DNA of 64,000 nt from Atlanticothrix silvestris CENA357 (GTDB lineage Bacteria; Cyanobacteriota; Cyanobacteriia; Cyanobacteriales; Nostocaceae): contig NZ_JAECZB010000092.1 in the NCBI RefSeq assembly GCF_016056295.1, positions 186,001 to 250,000 of the forward strand, written 5' to 3'. Position 1 is the stretch's first letter. Each line of letters opens with the position of its first letter. Below are positions 41,803 through 50,724 of the stretch, one piece after another. The notes below the pieces were generated by a model. It worked only from the letters and a program-made list of their open reading frames with translations, ran no database searches and had not been told where the DNA came from. A program made the position numbers and the translations under genes.

Positions 41803-43086
41803 TTATAATGTCATACTTTCTATTGGAGCTATTGTTGCTTCTTGCTGATATAAATCATTCATCATGACTCGGCGATAAATTTGCACTAATTCATCGTTTA
41901 GCTTGTTAATATCATAGTTGGATTCTACATAAGCTCGACCTGCTTGACCCATTAATGGCCAAATTTCTGGATGTTCTATGAGATAAACTAATTTTTCAGC
42001 TATAGCATCGCTATCTCGCTCCGGAACTAAAAAACCAGATATGCCATCCTTAACAAGTTCAGGGATACCACCATGAATAGTAGCTATAACTGGTAAACCC
42101 ATAACCATTGCTTCTTTTAAAGTATTAACTGGGGCATCTTGGTTTCCGCTTATAGCCGTGACGCTGGGTGCCATAAAAATATCTGATTTATCTAAAATTT
42201 CAATAATTTCCGGCTGGTTTTTCCAACCAAGCAGCTGCACTTTATCAGCAATATTAAGAGACTGAATTAGCTGTTGCAAACTTTCCTGTAGGTATCCATC
42301 ACCAATGATGTTATATTCGATTTTTGGGTAAATCTTGGATACTTTAGCAACGGCACGAATGCCGTATTCTATGCCTTTTTTTTCGATGAGACGACCAGTT
42401 GTAGTAATACGGGTTTTACCATCTGGATGAGGATGTCTTACTTGGAATGGAAACCGGGCACTATCTATTCCCGAACCATGTACGACAATTTTTTTTGCAT
42501 TACAGCCTAGTTTGATGGCCTTTTTCTGGAAATATTCACAATTCGCTAGAAAAAAATCTCCTTTAGAAAATAGGGAGTCATAAACATGTTCTCCATTCTG
42601 CTGAACAAACAAGCTGATATCGTAACCTCGAAATGTTGTAATTAACTTTCCTTTGATCGCGCCAATGTCGCGCAAAATCATTCCTTCCAAAGCAAATGTT
42701 CCAAACTGGCAATGGATAATATCGTATGTTTGAGCTTCTAATAGCCGCATCACTGAGTACAGCAAGCGTAAAGAAAATACTTGTTTACCGTACTTGAAAA
42801 AATTCAGAGATTGCAGAATAACCAAGGGGGATTTATGGAAATTTGTAATTATTAATACTATACCTTTGAGGATACGCCACAAATAGTTTTTAGAAATTTT
42901 TGGTGGATAATGAGTGTGAGCTAACAGCTGATACCTGTTTACATCTGGATGAACTTTAGAGGAATCATCTGGTGGATTGCCGTAAATATCAACTTCATGC
43001 CCACGGTCTATGAGTCCTGTTATTTGATTAATAATAAAAGTTTCTGATAAAACTGGAAAACATCCCACTATAAAAGCAATTTTCAT
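41803..43086 (-). CDS. GT4-family glycosyltransferase
   Basis: A 427-residue GT-B enzyme starting KIAFIVGCFPVLSETFI, a hallmark of one exopolysaccharide GT4 subgroup. The donor-side region has TTTGRLIEKKGIEYGI, EYNIIGDGYL, and the E-x7-E block DAPVNTLKEAMVMGLPVIAT with GGIPELVKDG. The start at 43086 has AGGAAGT upstream. It is the first gene of the cluster in transcription direction and its promoter should be in 43087-43637, shared with cruP. Confidence 0.9.
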   Translation of the reverse strand: MKIAFIVGCFPVLSETFIINQITGLIDRGHEVDIYGNPPDDSSKVHPDVNRYQLLAHTHYPPKISKNYLWRILKGIVLIITNFHKSPLVILQSLNFFKYGKQVFSLRLLYSVMRLLEAQTYDIIHCQFGTFALEGMILRDIGAIKGKLITTFRGYDISLFVQQNGEHVYDSLFSKGDFFLANCEYFQKKAIKLGCNAKKIVVHGSGIDSARFPFQVRHPHPDGKTRITTTGRLIEKKGIEYGIRAVAKVSKIYPKIEYNIIGDGYLQESLQQLIQSLNIADKVQLLGWKNQPEIIEILDKSDIFMAPSVTAISGNQDAPVNTLKEAMVMGLPVIATIHGGIPELVKDGISGFLVPERDSDAIAEKLVYLIEHPEIWPLMGQAGRAYVESNYDINKLNDELVQIYRRVMMNDLYQQEATIAPIESMTL

Positions 43087-43637
43087 GGTAACTTCCTAAA
43101 AATTTCAGTAGCTAATTCTACTTTTTTTAAAGCTTTTAAACGCTAGGTAACTTTTACCGAAACTGCTTTTAATTAAACATCTCTCTCTAGACACATTGAG
43201 CTTTTGTCAAATAACTAAACATTTCCATAATATAAAAAACAGTGCTAAAAATTATAAATTGAAAAAAAATACTGGCTTTTTATGATTTGAATAATGTCTT
43301 TAAAGGATGAATTGAAAAATGATTTTTAGCATGTTTACTCAAAAATAAGCTAACACAAAACCTACTTAAGTACATACTAGAAATTATGAATTTTTGATGA
43401 AGAGATGAAAATACTTTTTGAAAATTACAATATGAAACCTAGCCAGTTGAAATTCGGTCACTTAAATTGTAAATTGTGAGACCATATCATCTATAAAAAG
43501 GAAAAAGTTTGCGCGTCCGGTTGTCACAGCACACAAATTTTCAATAAGACTCTACGCAAGTACACTTTACTTTACACTTTGGACTTTTTTAGTAAAGATA
43601 CGATTAAGAGGAGTAACTTTGTCGGAATTAATTTTTT
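43087..43637. other. 551-bp divergent intergenic region between the glycan cluster and cruP
   Basis: AT-rich, with no gene and no clear long repeat. Both the leftward GT4 gene and rightward cruP must be transcribed from here. A GAGGAG ribosome binding site at 43608-43613 is 24 bp before the cruP ATG and better placed for the short frame at 43619. I could not define promoters. Confidence 0.5.
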
Positions 43638-43657
43638 ATGTCTGGTTCTTTAACTGA
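43619..43657 (+). CDS. Possible 12-residue leader frame overlapping the cruP start
   Basis: TTG at 43619 lies five bases after GAGGAG and opens MSELIFYVWFFN, ending TGA at 43655-43657 inside the beginning of cruP (ATG at 43638, other frame). This ribosome binding site is too far from the cruP ATG, so coupled reinitiation is conceivable. It may also be chance. Confidence 0.25.
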   Translation: MSELIFYVWFFN

Positions 43658-45191
43658 AGAGATTCTCTCGCAACTACCAGGTGATGTTTTGGGGGGATTG
43701 CGTCAAGGCGATCGCATTTTAACATCACTGAGAGAAAATACAGCACCAGTACCAACAGTAATTCAAGCAAGTCAGCAGTTTATAGATTCTGTAAACTGGG
43801 ATGTAGTTATTTGTGGTGGCACCTTAGGCATTTTAATTGGTTGTGCTTTAGCGGTGAAAGGATTGCGAGTAGCGTTGATGGAAAAAGGGATTCTGCGCGG
43901 GAGAGAGCAAGAGTGGAATATCTCACGCCAAGAGCTAAAGGTATTTTTAGAATTGAACTTGCTCACAGATGCGGAATTAGAACAAGCGATCGCTACCCAA
44001 TATAACCCTGCACGAGTCAGTTTTCATAGTGGTACAGAAGTTTGGGTAGAAGATGTATTAAATATTGGTATAGATCCAGTTTATTTACTGGCTGCATTGA
44101 AGAGAAAATTTTTGGCTGCTGGGGGAAACTTATTAGAAAACATACCCTTCACTACAGCAGTAGTTCATCCAAATGGGGTGATAGTAAATAACCAATTTAA
44201 AACTAGGTTGTTAATTGATGCGATGGGAAATTTTTCTCCCATCACTCAGCAAGCACGCCAAGGCAAACAACCAGATGCCCTTTGTTTAGTTGTAGGAAGT
44301 TGTGCCCAAGGATTTCCGGAAAATAACTCAGGCGATTTGTTGTTATCCTTCACACCTTTGCAAAATCAATGCCAGTACTTCTGGGAAGCCTTCCCCGCTA
44401 GAGATGGCAGAACTACTTACTTGTTTACCTACATGGATGCACATCCGCAACGCTTGAGTTTAGAAGCTCTATTTGAGGAATATCTGCGTCTGTTGCCAGA
44501 ATATCAGGGTGTGGAATTAAGCCAGTTGCAGTTTCAAAGGGCATTGTTTGGTTTTTTTCCTACTTATCGTCAAAGTCCACTCAAAACCCCTTGGAATCGC
44601 ATTCTCCCAGCGGGAGATAGCAGTGGTAGTCAATCTCCCTTGAGTTTTGGTGGTTTTGGTGCAATGGTGCGTCATCTCAAGCGTTTAACCTTAGGTATTC
44701 ACGAGGCATTAGAAACGAATCAATTATCTGCAAAGGCGTTGGCACTACTGCAACCTTACCAGCCAAGTTTGACTGTTACTTGGTTGTTTCAAAAAGCAAT
44801 GAGTGTTGGTGTCAATCAAAAGATTGCCCCAGATCAAATTAACCAACTACTTTCGGCAGTGTTTCAAGAAATGCAACAACTAGGTACACCAGTACTTAAA
44901 CCTTTTTTGCAAGATATAGTGCAGTTTTCGCCGCTGACACAAACACTTTTAAAAACTGGTTTGTCTCATCCGGGATTAGTTGCCAAGATAATTCCCCAAG
45001 TAGGTTTGGCAAGTTTGCTCGATTGGATGGTGCATTACTGTAATTTAAGTGTTTATACTGCCTTGTTTTGGCTAAGCCCAATGCTAGAAACATGGATTAA
45101 GAACCAACCAAGTGAACAACAATATTATTGGCATCGTTTGGTTGATGCCTGGAAGTTTGGTTCTGGTGGTGATTATACGATTCGAGGTTAA
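43638..45191 (+). CDS. cruP: CruP, lycopene-cyclase-family FAD protein
   Basis: A 517-residue FAD flavoprotein of the CruA/CruP family. DVVICGGTLGILIGCALAVKGLRVALMEK is the dinucleotide motif (quoted as GGTLGILIG), followed by GREQEWNISRQEL, the CruA/CruP signature, and PAGDSSGSQSPLSFGGFGAMVRHL near residue 326. CruA is a lycopene cyclase; CruP is a paralog whose cyclase activity is disputed and which has been linked to oxidative stress in plants. The short GTLGIL motif rather than GAGP favours CruP. It is followed directly by two paralogous membrane protein genes. Confidence 0.85.
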   Translation: MSGSLTEEILSQLPGDVLGGLRQGDRILTSLRENTAPVPTVIQASQQFIDSVNWDVVICGGTLGILIGCALAVKGLRVALMEKGILRGREQEWNISRQELKVFLELNLLTDAELEQAIATQYNPARVSFHSGTEVWVEDVLNIGIDPVYLLAALKRKFLAAGGNLLENIPFTTAVVHPNGVIVNNQFKTRLLIDAMGNFSPITQQARQGKQPDALCLVVGSCAQGFPENNSGDLLLSFTPLQNQCQYFWEAFPARDGRTTYLFTYMDAHPQRLSLEALFEEYLRLLPEYQGVELSQLQFQRALFGFFPTYRQSPLKTPWNRILPAGDSSGSQSPLSFGGFGAMVRHLKRLTLGIHEALETNQLSAKALALLQPYQPSLTVTWLFQKAMSVGVNQKIAPDQINQLLSAVFQEMQQLGTPVLKPFLQDIVQFSPLTQTLLKTGLSHPGLVAKIIPQVGLASLLDWMVHYCNLSVYTALFWLSPMLETWIKNQPSEQQYYWHRLVDAWKFGSGGDYTIRG

Positions 45192-45192
45192 C

Positions 45193-45900
45193 ATGATTGA
45201 ACGGAAATCTTCAGGTATTAAATACTTTACTGTGCTAATTGGCTTACTGCGCGATCGCCAAAAATTTCTCGAAGAAATTCGTCAAGGTGTAAGATTACCA
45301 AATAAGATTATTTCTTTGCTTGTTTGTAGTTCCATATTTATTGCCATCTATGGCGGAATTATTGGTGCATATCATAGCTGGATGCAAGCTTTATCTTCCG
45401 CCGTTAAACTACCAGCCCTGTATTTAATAACTCTACTTATTTGTCTACCCACATTGTACTTTGCTAACGTAATTTTCGGTTCTAGGCGTACTTTTAGTCA
45501 ACATTTTGCTCTAGTGTTGACTGCGGTTTCAGCCACTAGTGTTCTATTGTTTAGCTTTGCGCCAATTACATTATTTTTTTTAATTACTACTAATAATTAT
45601 CAATTTTTAATTCTGTTAAATGTATTTATCTTTGCCTTAACAGGATTTATTGGTGTTTCTGCTTTATATCAGGCAATGAACCTAGTTTTAGAGCAAGAAG
45701 ATGAAGGTAGTAAAACCCGAAAGAAAATTTTACAATTTTGGTTATTTCTTTATGCCTTTGTCGGTAGCCAGCTAGGATGGACGCTCAGACCTTTTTTTGG
45801 CACACCTGATTCTGTGTTTCAATTATTTCGAGAAAGAGAAGGCAATTTTTATTTGAGTGTAATTCAAGCTATTAGCTATCTCTTGGGATTTCGTTCATAA
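45193..45900 (+). CDS. Hypothetical membrane protein, tandem paralog 1
   Basis: A 235-residue protein starting MIERKSSGIKYF at 45193, one base after the cruP stop; the longer frame that begins inside cruP is rejected. A charged N-terminal part (LLRDRQKFLEEIRQGVRLPNK) precedes about five membrane spans (roughly 42-62, 78-98, 105-130, 140-160 and 195-210). The closing part LRPFFGTPDSVFQLFREREGNFYL is strikingly conserved in its neighbour. I know of no function for this family. The near-overlap with cruP implies cotranscription and perhaps a role with it in the membrane. Confidence 0.8.
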   Translation: MIERKSSGIKYFTVLIGLLRDRQKFLEEIRQGVRLPNKIISLLVCSSIFIAIYGGIIGAYHSWMQALSSAVKLPALYLITLLICLPTLYFANVIFGSRRTFSQHFALVLTAVSATSVLLFSFAPITLFFLITTNNYQFLILLNVFIFALTGFIGVSALYQAMNLVLEQEDEGSKTRKKILQFWLFLYAFVGSQLGWTLRPFFGTPDSVFQLFREREGNFYLSVIQAISYLLGFRS

Positions 45901-45959
45901 ATTTTTAGTGAATCATCCTAATCCACATTTACCTCATCTTGACTAAATTTAAAATTGTT

Positions 45960-46667
45960 ATGCTAGAAAAACAATCTTACAAAATTCAACATTTTCATAC
46001 CCTGATTAGTTTACTACGCGATCGCCAGGGATTTTTAGAAGAAATTCGTCAGGAAATAAGATTACAAAATAAAATCAATTCGCTGTTTGTTTCTAGTTCT
46101 ATTTTTTTTGCCATTTATGGCGCGATTATTGGCGCATCTCACAGTTGGGCACAAGCTTTATCTGGCGCTATTAAATTACCAGCGTTCTATTTATTAACAC
46201 TGATTATTTGTTTCCCGACTTTGTTCTTTTTTAGTGTGTTATTTGGTTCTCGGAGCAGTATTCAGCAGCATTTTGCTGTTTTGCTCACATCGGTATCAGT
46301 AATTAGTGTGCTTTTATTTAGTTTGGCACCAGTAACGCTGTTTTTTCTAATCACTACTCCAGATTCTTATCAATTTTTTAAACTCTTAAATGTGTTAATT
46401 TTTAGCATCACAGGTATTTTTGGTGTGAGATTTCTTTATGAAGGAATGCAGTTGCTTTCTCAACAAGATGAGGTTGGCAAAAGAACCCGCACTACAATTT
46501 TAAGATCGTGGTTATTACTTTATGGCTTTGTGGGTATGCAGTTAGGATGGTTTCTCAGACCTTTTTTTGGTGCCCCTGACTCTAAATTCGAGTTATTTCG
46601 GGCGGTAAGAGGTAACTTTTATCTAGATATTGTAGCGGCGATTTCTGAAATTTTGGGTTTGCGTTAA
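45960..46667 (+). CDS. Hypothetical membrane protein, tandem paralog 2
   Basis: A 235-residue protein, the same length as its upstream neighbour and alignable throughout, for example LLRDRQGFLEEIRQEIRLQNK, LPAFYLLTLIICFPTLFF and LRPFFGAPDSKFELFRAVRGNFYL (parts). I use the ATG at 45960 rather than the in-frame TTG at 45939. The two genes are a tandem duplication with about 60 bp between them. Function unknown; the conserved RPFFG-PDS-F-LFR segment after the last span is a good family marker. Confidence 0.8.
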   Translation: MLEKQSYKIQHFHTLISLLRDRQGFLEEIRQEIRLQNKINSLFVSSSIFFAIYGAIIGASHSWAQALSGAIKLPAFYLLTLIICFPTLFFFSVLFGSRSSIQQHFAVLLTSVSVISVLLFSLAPVTLFFLITTPDSYQFFKLLNVLIFSITGIFGVRFLYEGMQLLSQQDEVGKRTRTTILRSWLLLYGFVGMQLGWFLRPFFGAPDSKFELFRAVRGNFYLDIVAAISEILGLR

Positions 46668-46730
46668 GCTGATATTTTATTGTGAAGAAAAAAAATAACC
46701 AAGGCATCGCTATAAACAATATAAATAAAT

Positions 46731-46783
46731 TGCTGAAGAATGAAATTTTTTCCCCTGCACGGTAAATAATTCATCCTTCAGCA
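46731..46783. terminator. Hairpin between convergent genes
   Basis: TGCTGAAGAATGAA and TTCATCCTTCAGCA pair with one mismatch around a loop of about 25 bases between the converging genes ending at 46667 and 46797. A T-rich run (ATTTTTT) is inside the loop rather than after it, so it is only a candidate bidirectional terminator. Confidence 0.45.
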
Positions 46784-46796
46784 GACACTCACTCAA

Positions 46797-47153
46797 TTAC
46801 TGCAACCCCACCCAAATACTTCCTTCTTCTAAACGCGTAGGAAAAACTGGTAGTGCCTTTTCTTTAGCAATTACACCTAACACCTTTCCGATACCTGGAG
46901 GAAAGGTACTCCATTCCTTAACATTACCAGTGGACAAGTCAAAAGCGCTACGGTGAAAAGGACAAATAATTGCTCCATCCTCCGTAACCTTGCCCTTCTT
47001 CATCGGTAGCTTCAGGTGGGGGCAAGAGTTTTCTACTGCATAGATTTGGTTATTATGGTTAAGTAGTAAAATAGCGCGTTGTTCAACTTTTACCACTTTG
47101 CGCTCATTAAGCGGTAATTCATCTTGAGAAAGAACCTTAATCCAGTTCATCAA
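46797..47153 (-). CDS. Rieske-type [2Fe-2S] ferredoxin
   Basis: A 118-residue single-domain Rieske protein with ligands CPH (SCPHLKLPM) and CPFH (IICPFHRSAFDLSTG). Length and motif match the soluble, NirD/BphF-like ferredoxins that serve oxygenases or act as small-subunit electron carriers. No oxygenase is adjacent, but the divergent gene at 47452 carries another Rieske domain. Electron partner unknown. Confidence 0.9.
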   Translation of the reverse strand: MMNWIKVLSQDELPLNERKVVKVEQRAILLLNHNNQIYAVENSCPHLKLPMKKGKVTEDGAIICPFHRSAFDLSTGNVKEWSTFPPGIGKVLGVIAKEKALPVFPTRLEEGSIWVGLQ

Positions 47154-47451
47154 TACCTCACTTGATTTCTACAGGGATGCTGTTTAACAGAAGACTTTGG
47201 AATCTTAAGCTCTTTTAGCCATCAGAAAACCAATTAAATACATGATTTTACAAGTTTGTAACGGTTGAGATAGCTAAAACCTTTATTAGCAGTTTACTTA
47301 ATTCGTTTGATAGCTGAGTTTATTCTCTCATCCTCATTAAAGTAGATATTTAAACTCTATCGCCATGCAGATATATTATTTAAATAATTAAGCTTACAAT
47401 ACTACAGTAATATCTGCAATAAATCATTATCAATAACCTACTGGTGCAAGG
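47154..47451. other. 298-bp divergent intergenic region
   Basis: AT-rich spacer between the Rieske ferredoxin gene and the FAD-Rieske gene. I see no repeat or gene and cannot define promoters with confidence. Confidence 0.4.
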
Positions 47452-49050
47452 GTGGCAAAGCTAAACAACTTCGCATTACCAGTTAGTCAATCAGGCTTAA
47501 AACTCTACAAAAATATGCAAAACGACTCTGGAAAGACGATTTCTACTTGGATGACAACGGCACAAGTGCCAGATCAACCTGTACTTTCAGCAAACACTCA
47601 TGCAGATGTATGCATTGTAGGGGCGGGTATAGCAGGGATGTCAACTGCCTATATGCTGAGTCGTGAAGGTAAATCAGTTGTGGTACTAGATGACGGCCCT
47701 ATTGGTGGAGGACAAACTTCCCGTACTACAGCCCATTTATCGAATGTGTTGTCTTATGGTTATTCTGAACTTGAAGATATCCACGGTCAAGAACACACCA
47801 GACTCATTGCAGCAAGTCATGCAACAGCTATTGATACTATAGAGGCGATCGCTGCTAGAGAAAATATAGACTGTGACTTGGTACGACTTGATGGCTATCT
47901 ATTTCCTCCTGATCTTCAGTCTTTAGACGAGATGAACCAAGAGTTAGAAGCAGCACATCGTGCAGGTTTAACAGAAGTAGAACTCGTAAACCAAGCGCCC
48001 CTATCCGGTTTTGATACAGGAAAGTGTTTGCGCTTTCCTAACCAAGGTCAATTTGACCCACTGAAGTATTTAGCCGGATTAGCTGAAGCAATTCAACGTC
48101 GCGGTGGCAAAATTTATACAGGCACACATGTAGAAAAAATAAAGGGTGGCTTGACTGCCTGTGTGGAAACAAGCAATGGTCAAGTAGTAACAGCTGATGC
48201 TGTAGTTGTAGCAACTAACTCCCCAATTAGTAACTTGGCTACTATGCATTTTAAGCAAGCTGCCTACATTACTTTTGTAATTGCTGGGAAAGTCCCTCGC
48301 GGTTCTATTCCCAATGCACTTTACTGGGATACTCTCGACCCCTACCATTATGTGCGGCTGCAATCACTTGATGAGCAGTATGATTTACTGATTGTTGGTG
48401 GCGAAGACCACAAAACTGGACAAGCCGATGATGCTGGTGCGCGGTATGCCAGACTCCAGGTATGGACACAAGAACGTTTCCCAATGGTGGAAGAGATTTT
48501 ATTTCGCTGGTCAGGTCAGGTGATAAATGCTGACGATGGTATTGCCTACATTGGTAAAAACCCATTTGATGAAGAAAATGTTTACATTGTTACGGGTGAT
48601 TCAGGCTTGGGAATGACTCACGGTGCGATCGCAGGCATCCTCCTAACTGATATGATTTTGGGGCGCAAGAATACCTGGGCAGAAGTGTACGATCCATCAC
48701 GGACGAGAATTGGGGCAACGGGTGATTTTATATCTGAAAATCTCAACGTTGCTACCCAATATTTAGATTGGGTGACACCAGGGAAAGTTGATTCTGTCGA
48801 AAAAATTTCCCCTGGTACAGGTGCAGTGGTGCGGCGTGGTTTGACCAAAATTGCAGCCTACCGCGACGAAAATGGCATTTTACACGAGCATTCCGCAGTT
48901 TGTACCCATCTCAACTGCATTGTAGCCTGGAATTCTTCAGAGGATACCTGGGATTGTCCTTGTCATGGTTCACGGTTTGATTCACAGGGAAAAGTGATCA
49001 ACGGGCCCGCAATTCATGGACTTGCACCTGTAGAAGAAAAAATTAAGTAG
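47452..49050 (+). CDS. FAD-dependent (DAO-type) oxidoreductase fused to a Rieske domain
   Basis: A 532-residue fusion. Residues 45-400 are a D-amino-acid-oxidase-like FAD domain ([21 protein letters not shown], then [16 protein letters not shown] and [19 protein letters not shown]). Residues 430-532 are a Rieske cluster domain with CTHLNC and [12 protein letters not shown]. This architecture occurs in many bacteria and its reaction is unknown. The start is a GTG at 47452; an ATG at 47515 (MQNDSGKTI) is possible. It is divergent from a second Rieske gene. Confidence 0.88.
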   Translation: MAKLNNFALPVSQSGLKLYKNMQNDSGKTISTWMTTAQVPDQPVLSANTHADVCIVGAGIAGMSTAYMLSREGKSVVVLDDGPIGGGQTSRTTAHLSNVLSYGYSELEDIHGQEHTRLIAASHATAIDTIEAIAARENIDCDLVRLDGYLFPPDLQSLDEMNQELEAAHRAGLTEVELVNQAPLSGFDTGKCLRFPNQGQFDPLKYLAGLAEAIQRRGGKIYTGTHVEKIKGGLTACVETSNGQVVTADAVVVATNSPISNLATMHFKQAAYITFVIAGKVPRGSIPNALYWDTLDPYHYVRLQSLDEQYDLLIVGGEDHKTGQADDAGARYARLQVWTQERFPMVEEILFRWSGQVINADDGIAYIGKNPFDEENVYIVTGDSGLGMTHGAIAGILLTDMILGRKNTWAEVYDPSRTRIGATGDFISENLNVATQYLDWVTPGKVDSVEKISPGTGAVVRRGLTKIAAYRDENGILHEHSAVCTHLNCIVAWNSSEDTWDCPCHGSRFDSQGKVINGPAIHGLAPVEEKIK

Positions 49051-49531
49051 CCAGGATGGGGTTTTGTAATCTTCACAGCTTACAATCACTTGGTCTTCAA
49101 GCTTTGAACAGATGCAGCATTTCAGAAAATTGAAAGGACATCTTTATTTATAAAGAATTTTTGTAAGTGGGCATTGCTCACTTTTTTATTTTTATACGGG
49201 CGAATATAGTAGTTTTGCCCTGATCAATCAGATTTTTGTGAGAAAAAAAGCTTTATTTATAACATATCGGACATTAACATAATTGTTTACTTTTATACTA
49301 AAAATTGATGATAACTATATCAATCCATACACCCCAAGCTTCCGCCACCAAAGTCTTATATACTGGGGTTGACTTTGATAAAATTAGAATTTGCGTTAGA
49401 TATGATACTCACAACTATCAGCTTTGAGAGGAAATATTAGTACATCTACAGTTTTTAAGGTTTAGTAACAACTAGATCCAGTATTATCAGAAAACTGCAT
49501 GTGGTGTCAGAATTAAGAGGGGAGTGAAGAC
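49051..49531. other. 481-bp intergenic region
   Basis: Besides the terminator at 49165-49190 I see no gene or long repeat. The last 200 bp are AT-rich and should hold the promoter of the phytoene/squalene synthase-like gene. Confidence 0.45.
49165..49190 (+). terminator. Intrinsic terminator after the FAD-Rieske gene
   Basis: AAGTGGGC and GCTCACTT make an eight-base stem with a three-base loop, followed at once by a T-run (TTTTATTTTTA). It lies 115 bp after the FAD-Rieske stop. Confidence 0.75.
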
Positions 49532-50362
49532 ATGGATTTACGTAGTGATGCATTGCAAATCCTCAAAGAAACTAGTCGAACTTTTTATATTCCCATTAGT
49601 ATATTACCGTCAGGATTACAAGAAGCAGTTGCATCAGCATACTTGTGTATGCGTGCCATTGATGAAATTGAAGACCATCCAGAACTAGATAACCCTACTA
49701 AAGCCGCACTTTTGCGAACAATTAGTTTAACATTGCAAGCAGGGGTTGATGGTTTCGCTGTTGATGCTTTTTCCGTAGGCTTTAACGGTTACGAAAATAC
49801 TTTAGAAGAAGTCACTGTGAGAGTTAGAGAATGGTCACTACTAGCACCTGAAACGATCGCACCGCGAATTTGGGATGCTACCGCCGCAATGGCAGACCGC
49901 ATGGCTTACTGGGCAGAAAGAAACTGGAAAATTTATACAGAGGCTGATCTAGATCGTTATACTTTTGGAGTTGCAGGTGCTGTAGGTTTGCTACTCTCCG
50001 ATTTATGGACTTGGTATGACGGGACGCAAACGAACCGTACTCAAGCAATTGGGTTTGGTCGGGGTCTACAAGCAGTTAATATTCTGCGTAACCACAACGA
50101 AGATATGGTACGTGGAGTCAACTTTTTTCCAGAGGGTTGGAGTGCAGCAAATTTGCATGAATATGCGCGTCGCAATCTAGCACTAGCAGATGCATATACT
50201 AAATCTCTTCCTGCTGGGCCGGCCTTAGATTTTTGCCAAATTCCCTTAACCTTAGCTCATGGCACTCTCGATGCTCTAGCTAATGGTAAAGAAAAACTCA
50301 GCCGTAACGAAGTTATTGCACTCATTGAGCAGTTTATCAGTGTCAACATAAAAGCTAGTTAG
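49532..50362 (+). CDS. Phytoene/squalene synthase family protein
   Basis: A 276-residue all-helical trans-isoprenyl synthase. The first Asp-rich motif is intact (RAIDEIEDHPE); the second, which is DxxxD in CrtB-type enzymes (RDVGED), reads LRNHNEDMVRG, so its first Asp is Asn. Y-R-G-F-P-E-G-W-type end block FFPEGWSAANL is present. Family enzymes join two prenyl diphosphates head to head. GGGGAG lies about eight bases before the ATG. Whether it makes phytoene, squalene or another product cannot be told; it is shorter than cyanobacterial CrtB, and may be a divergent homolog. A strong hairpin follows. Confidence 0.82.
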   Translation: MDLRSDALQILKETSRTFYIPISILPSGLQEAVASAYLCMRAIDEIEDHPELDNPTKAALLRTISLTLQAGVDGFAVDAFSVGFNGYENTLEEVTVRVREWSLLAPETIAPRIWDATAAMADRMAYWAERNWKIYTEADLDRYTFGVAGAVGLLLSDLWTWYDGTQTNRTQAIGFGRGLQAVNILRNHNEDMVRGVNFFPEGWSAANLHEYARRNLALADAYTKSLPAGPALDFCQIPLTLAHGTLDALANGKEKLSRNEVIALIEQFISVNIKAS

Positions 50363-50369
50363 TGCTTAT

Positions 50370-50394
50370 ATCCCCCGAAGATAAATCGGGGGAT
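50370..50394 (+). terminator. Terminator hairpin after the phytoene/squalene synthase-like gene
   Basis: ATCCCCCGA and TCGGGGGAT make a perfect nine-base GC-rich stem around AGATAAA, eight bases after the stop codon. A TTTACT run follows, short for a classical terminator but the stem is strong. Confidence 0.7.
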
Positions 50395-50724
50395 TTACTC
50401 ATGATAAATTGTAAATCTTAACTATTTAAAGCAAATGAGCGATCAACAGAGCTTTTTTAAAATTTTCTTAAATAATTAATAACTTAACCAATAAAATGAC
50501 TAATTTTAATAAAAGTTTTTGGTTAAAAAATAAGCAACTAATCAACAAATAGACTGCAAAAGACAGCCTATTTAAATCATAAATTGGGATTTATTGTTCG
50601 TCCCATATCTAACCTTCATATTAAAGCTAAATTTCCAGAAAATCTTTACTCAACTGAAATAGAATCTTTAAGTAAAAACACTATTGTCTTTTATATGATT
50701 GACTACGGAAGACAAGGAGTGTTT
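50395..50724. other. 330-bp AT-rich intergenic region
   Basis: An extended reading frame enters from 50584, but I reject it as coding because the signal peptide and ribosome binding site of the next gene point to 50725. No repeats or RNA genes were seen. Confidence 0.45.

Noticed and set aside
45112-45192. Longer N-terminus for the first cruP-linked membrane protein
   Set aside because: It lies within cruP in another frame; the ATG at 45193 gives the same length and alignment as the paralog at 45960.
50584-50724. Extended start of the PEP-CTERM-like protein
   Set aside because: AAGGAG and the signal peptide define the start at 50725; the extension would bury the signal peptide.
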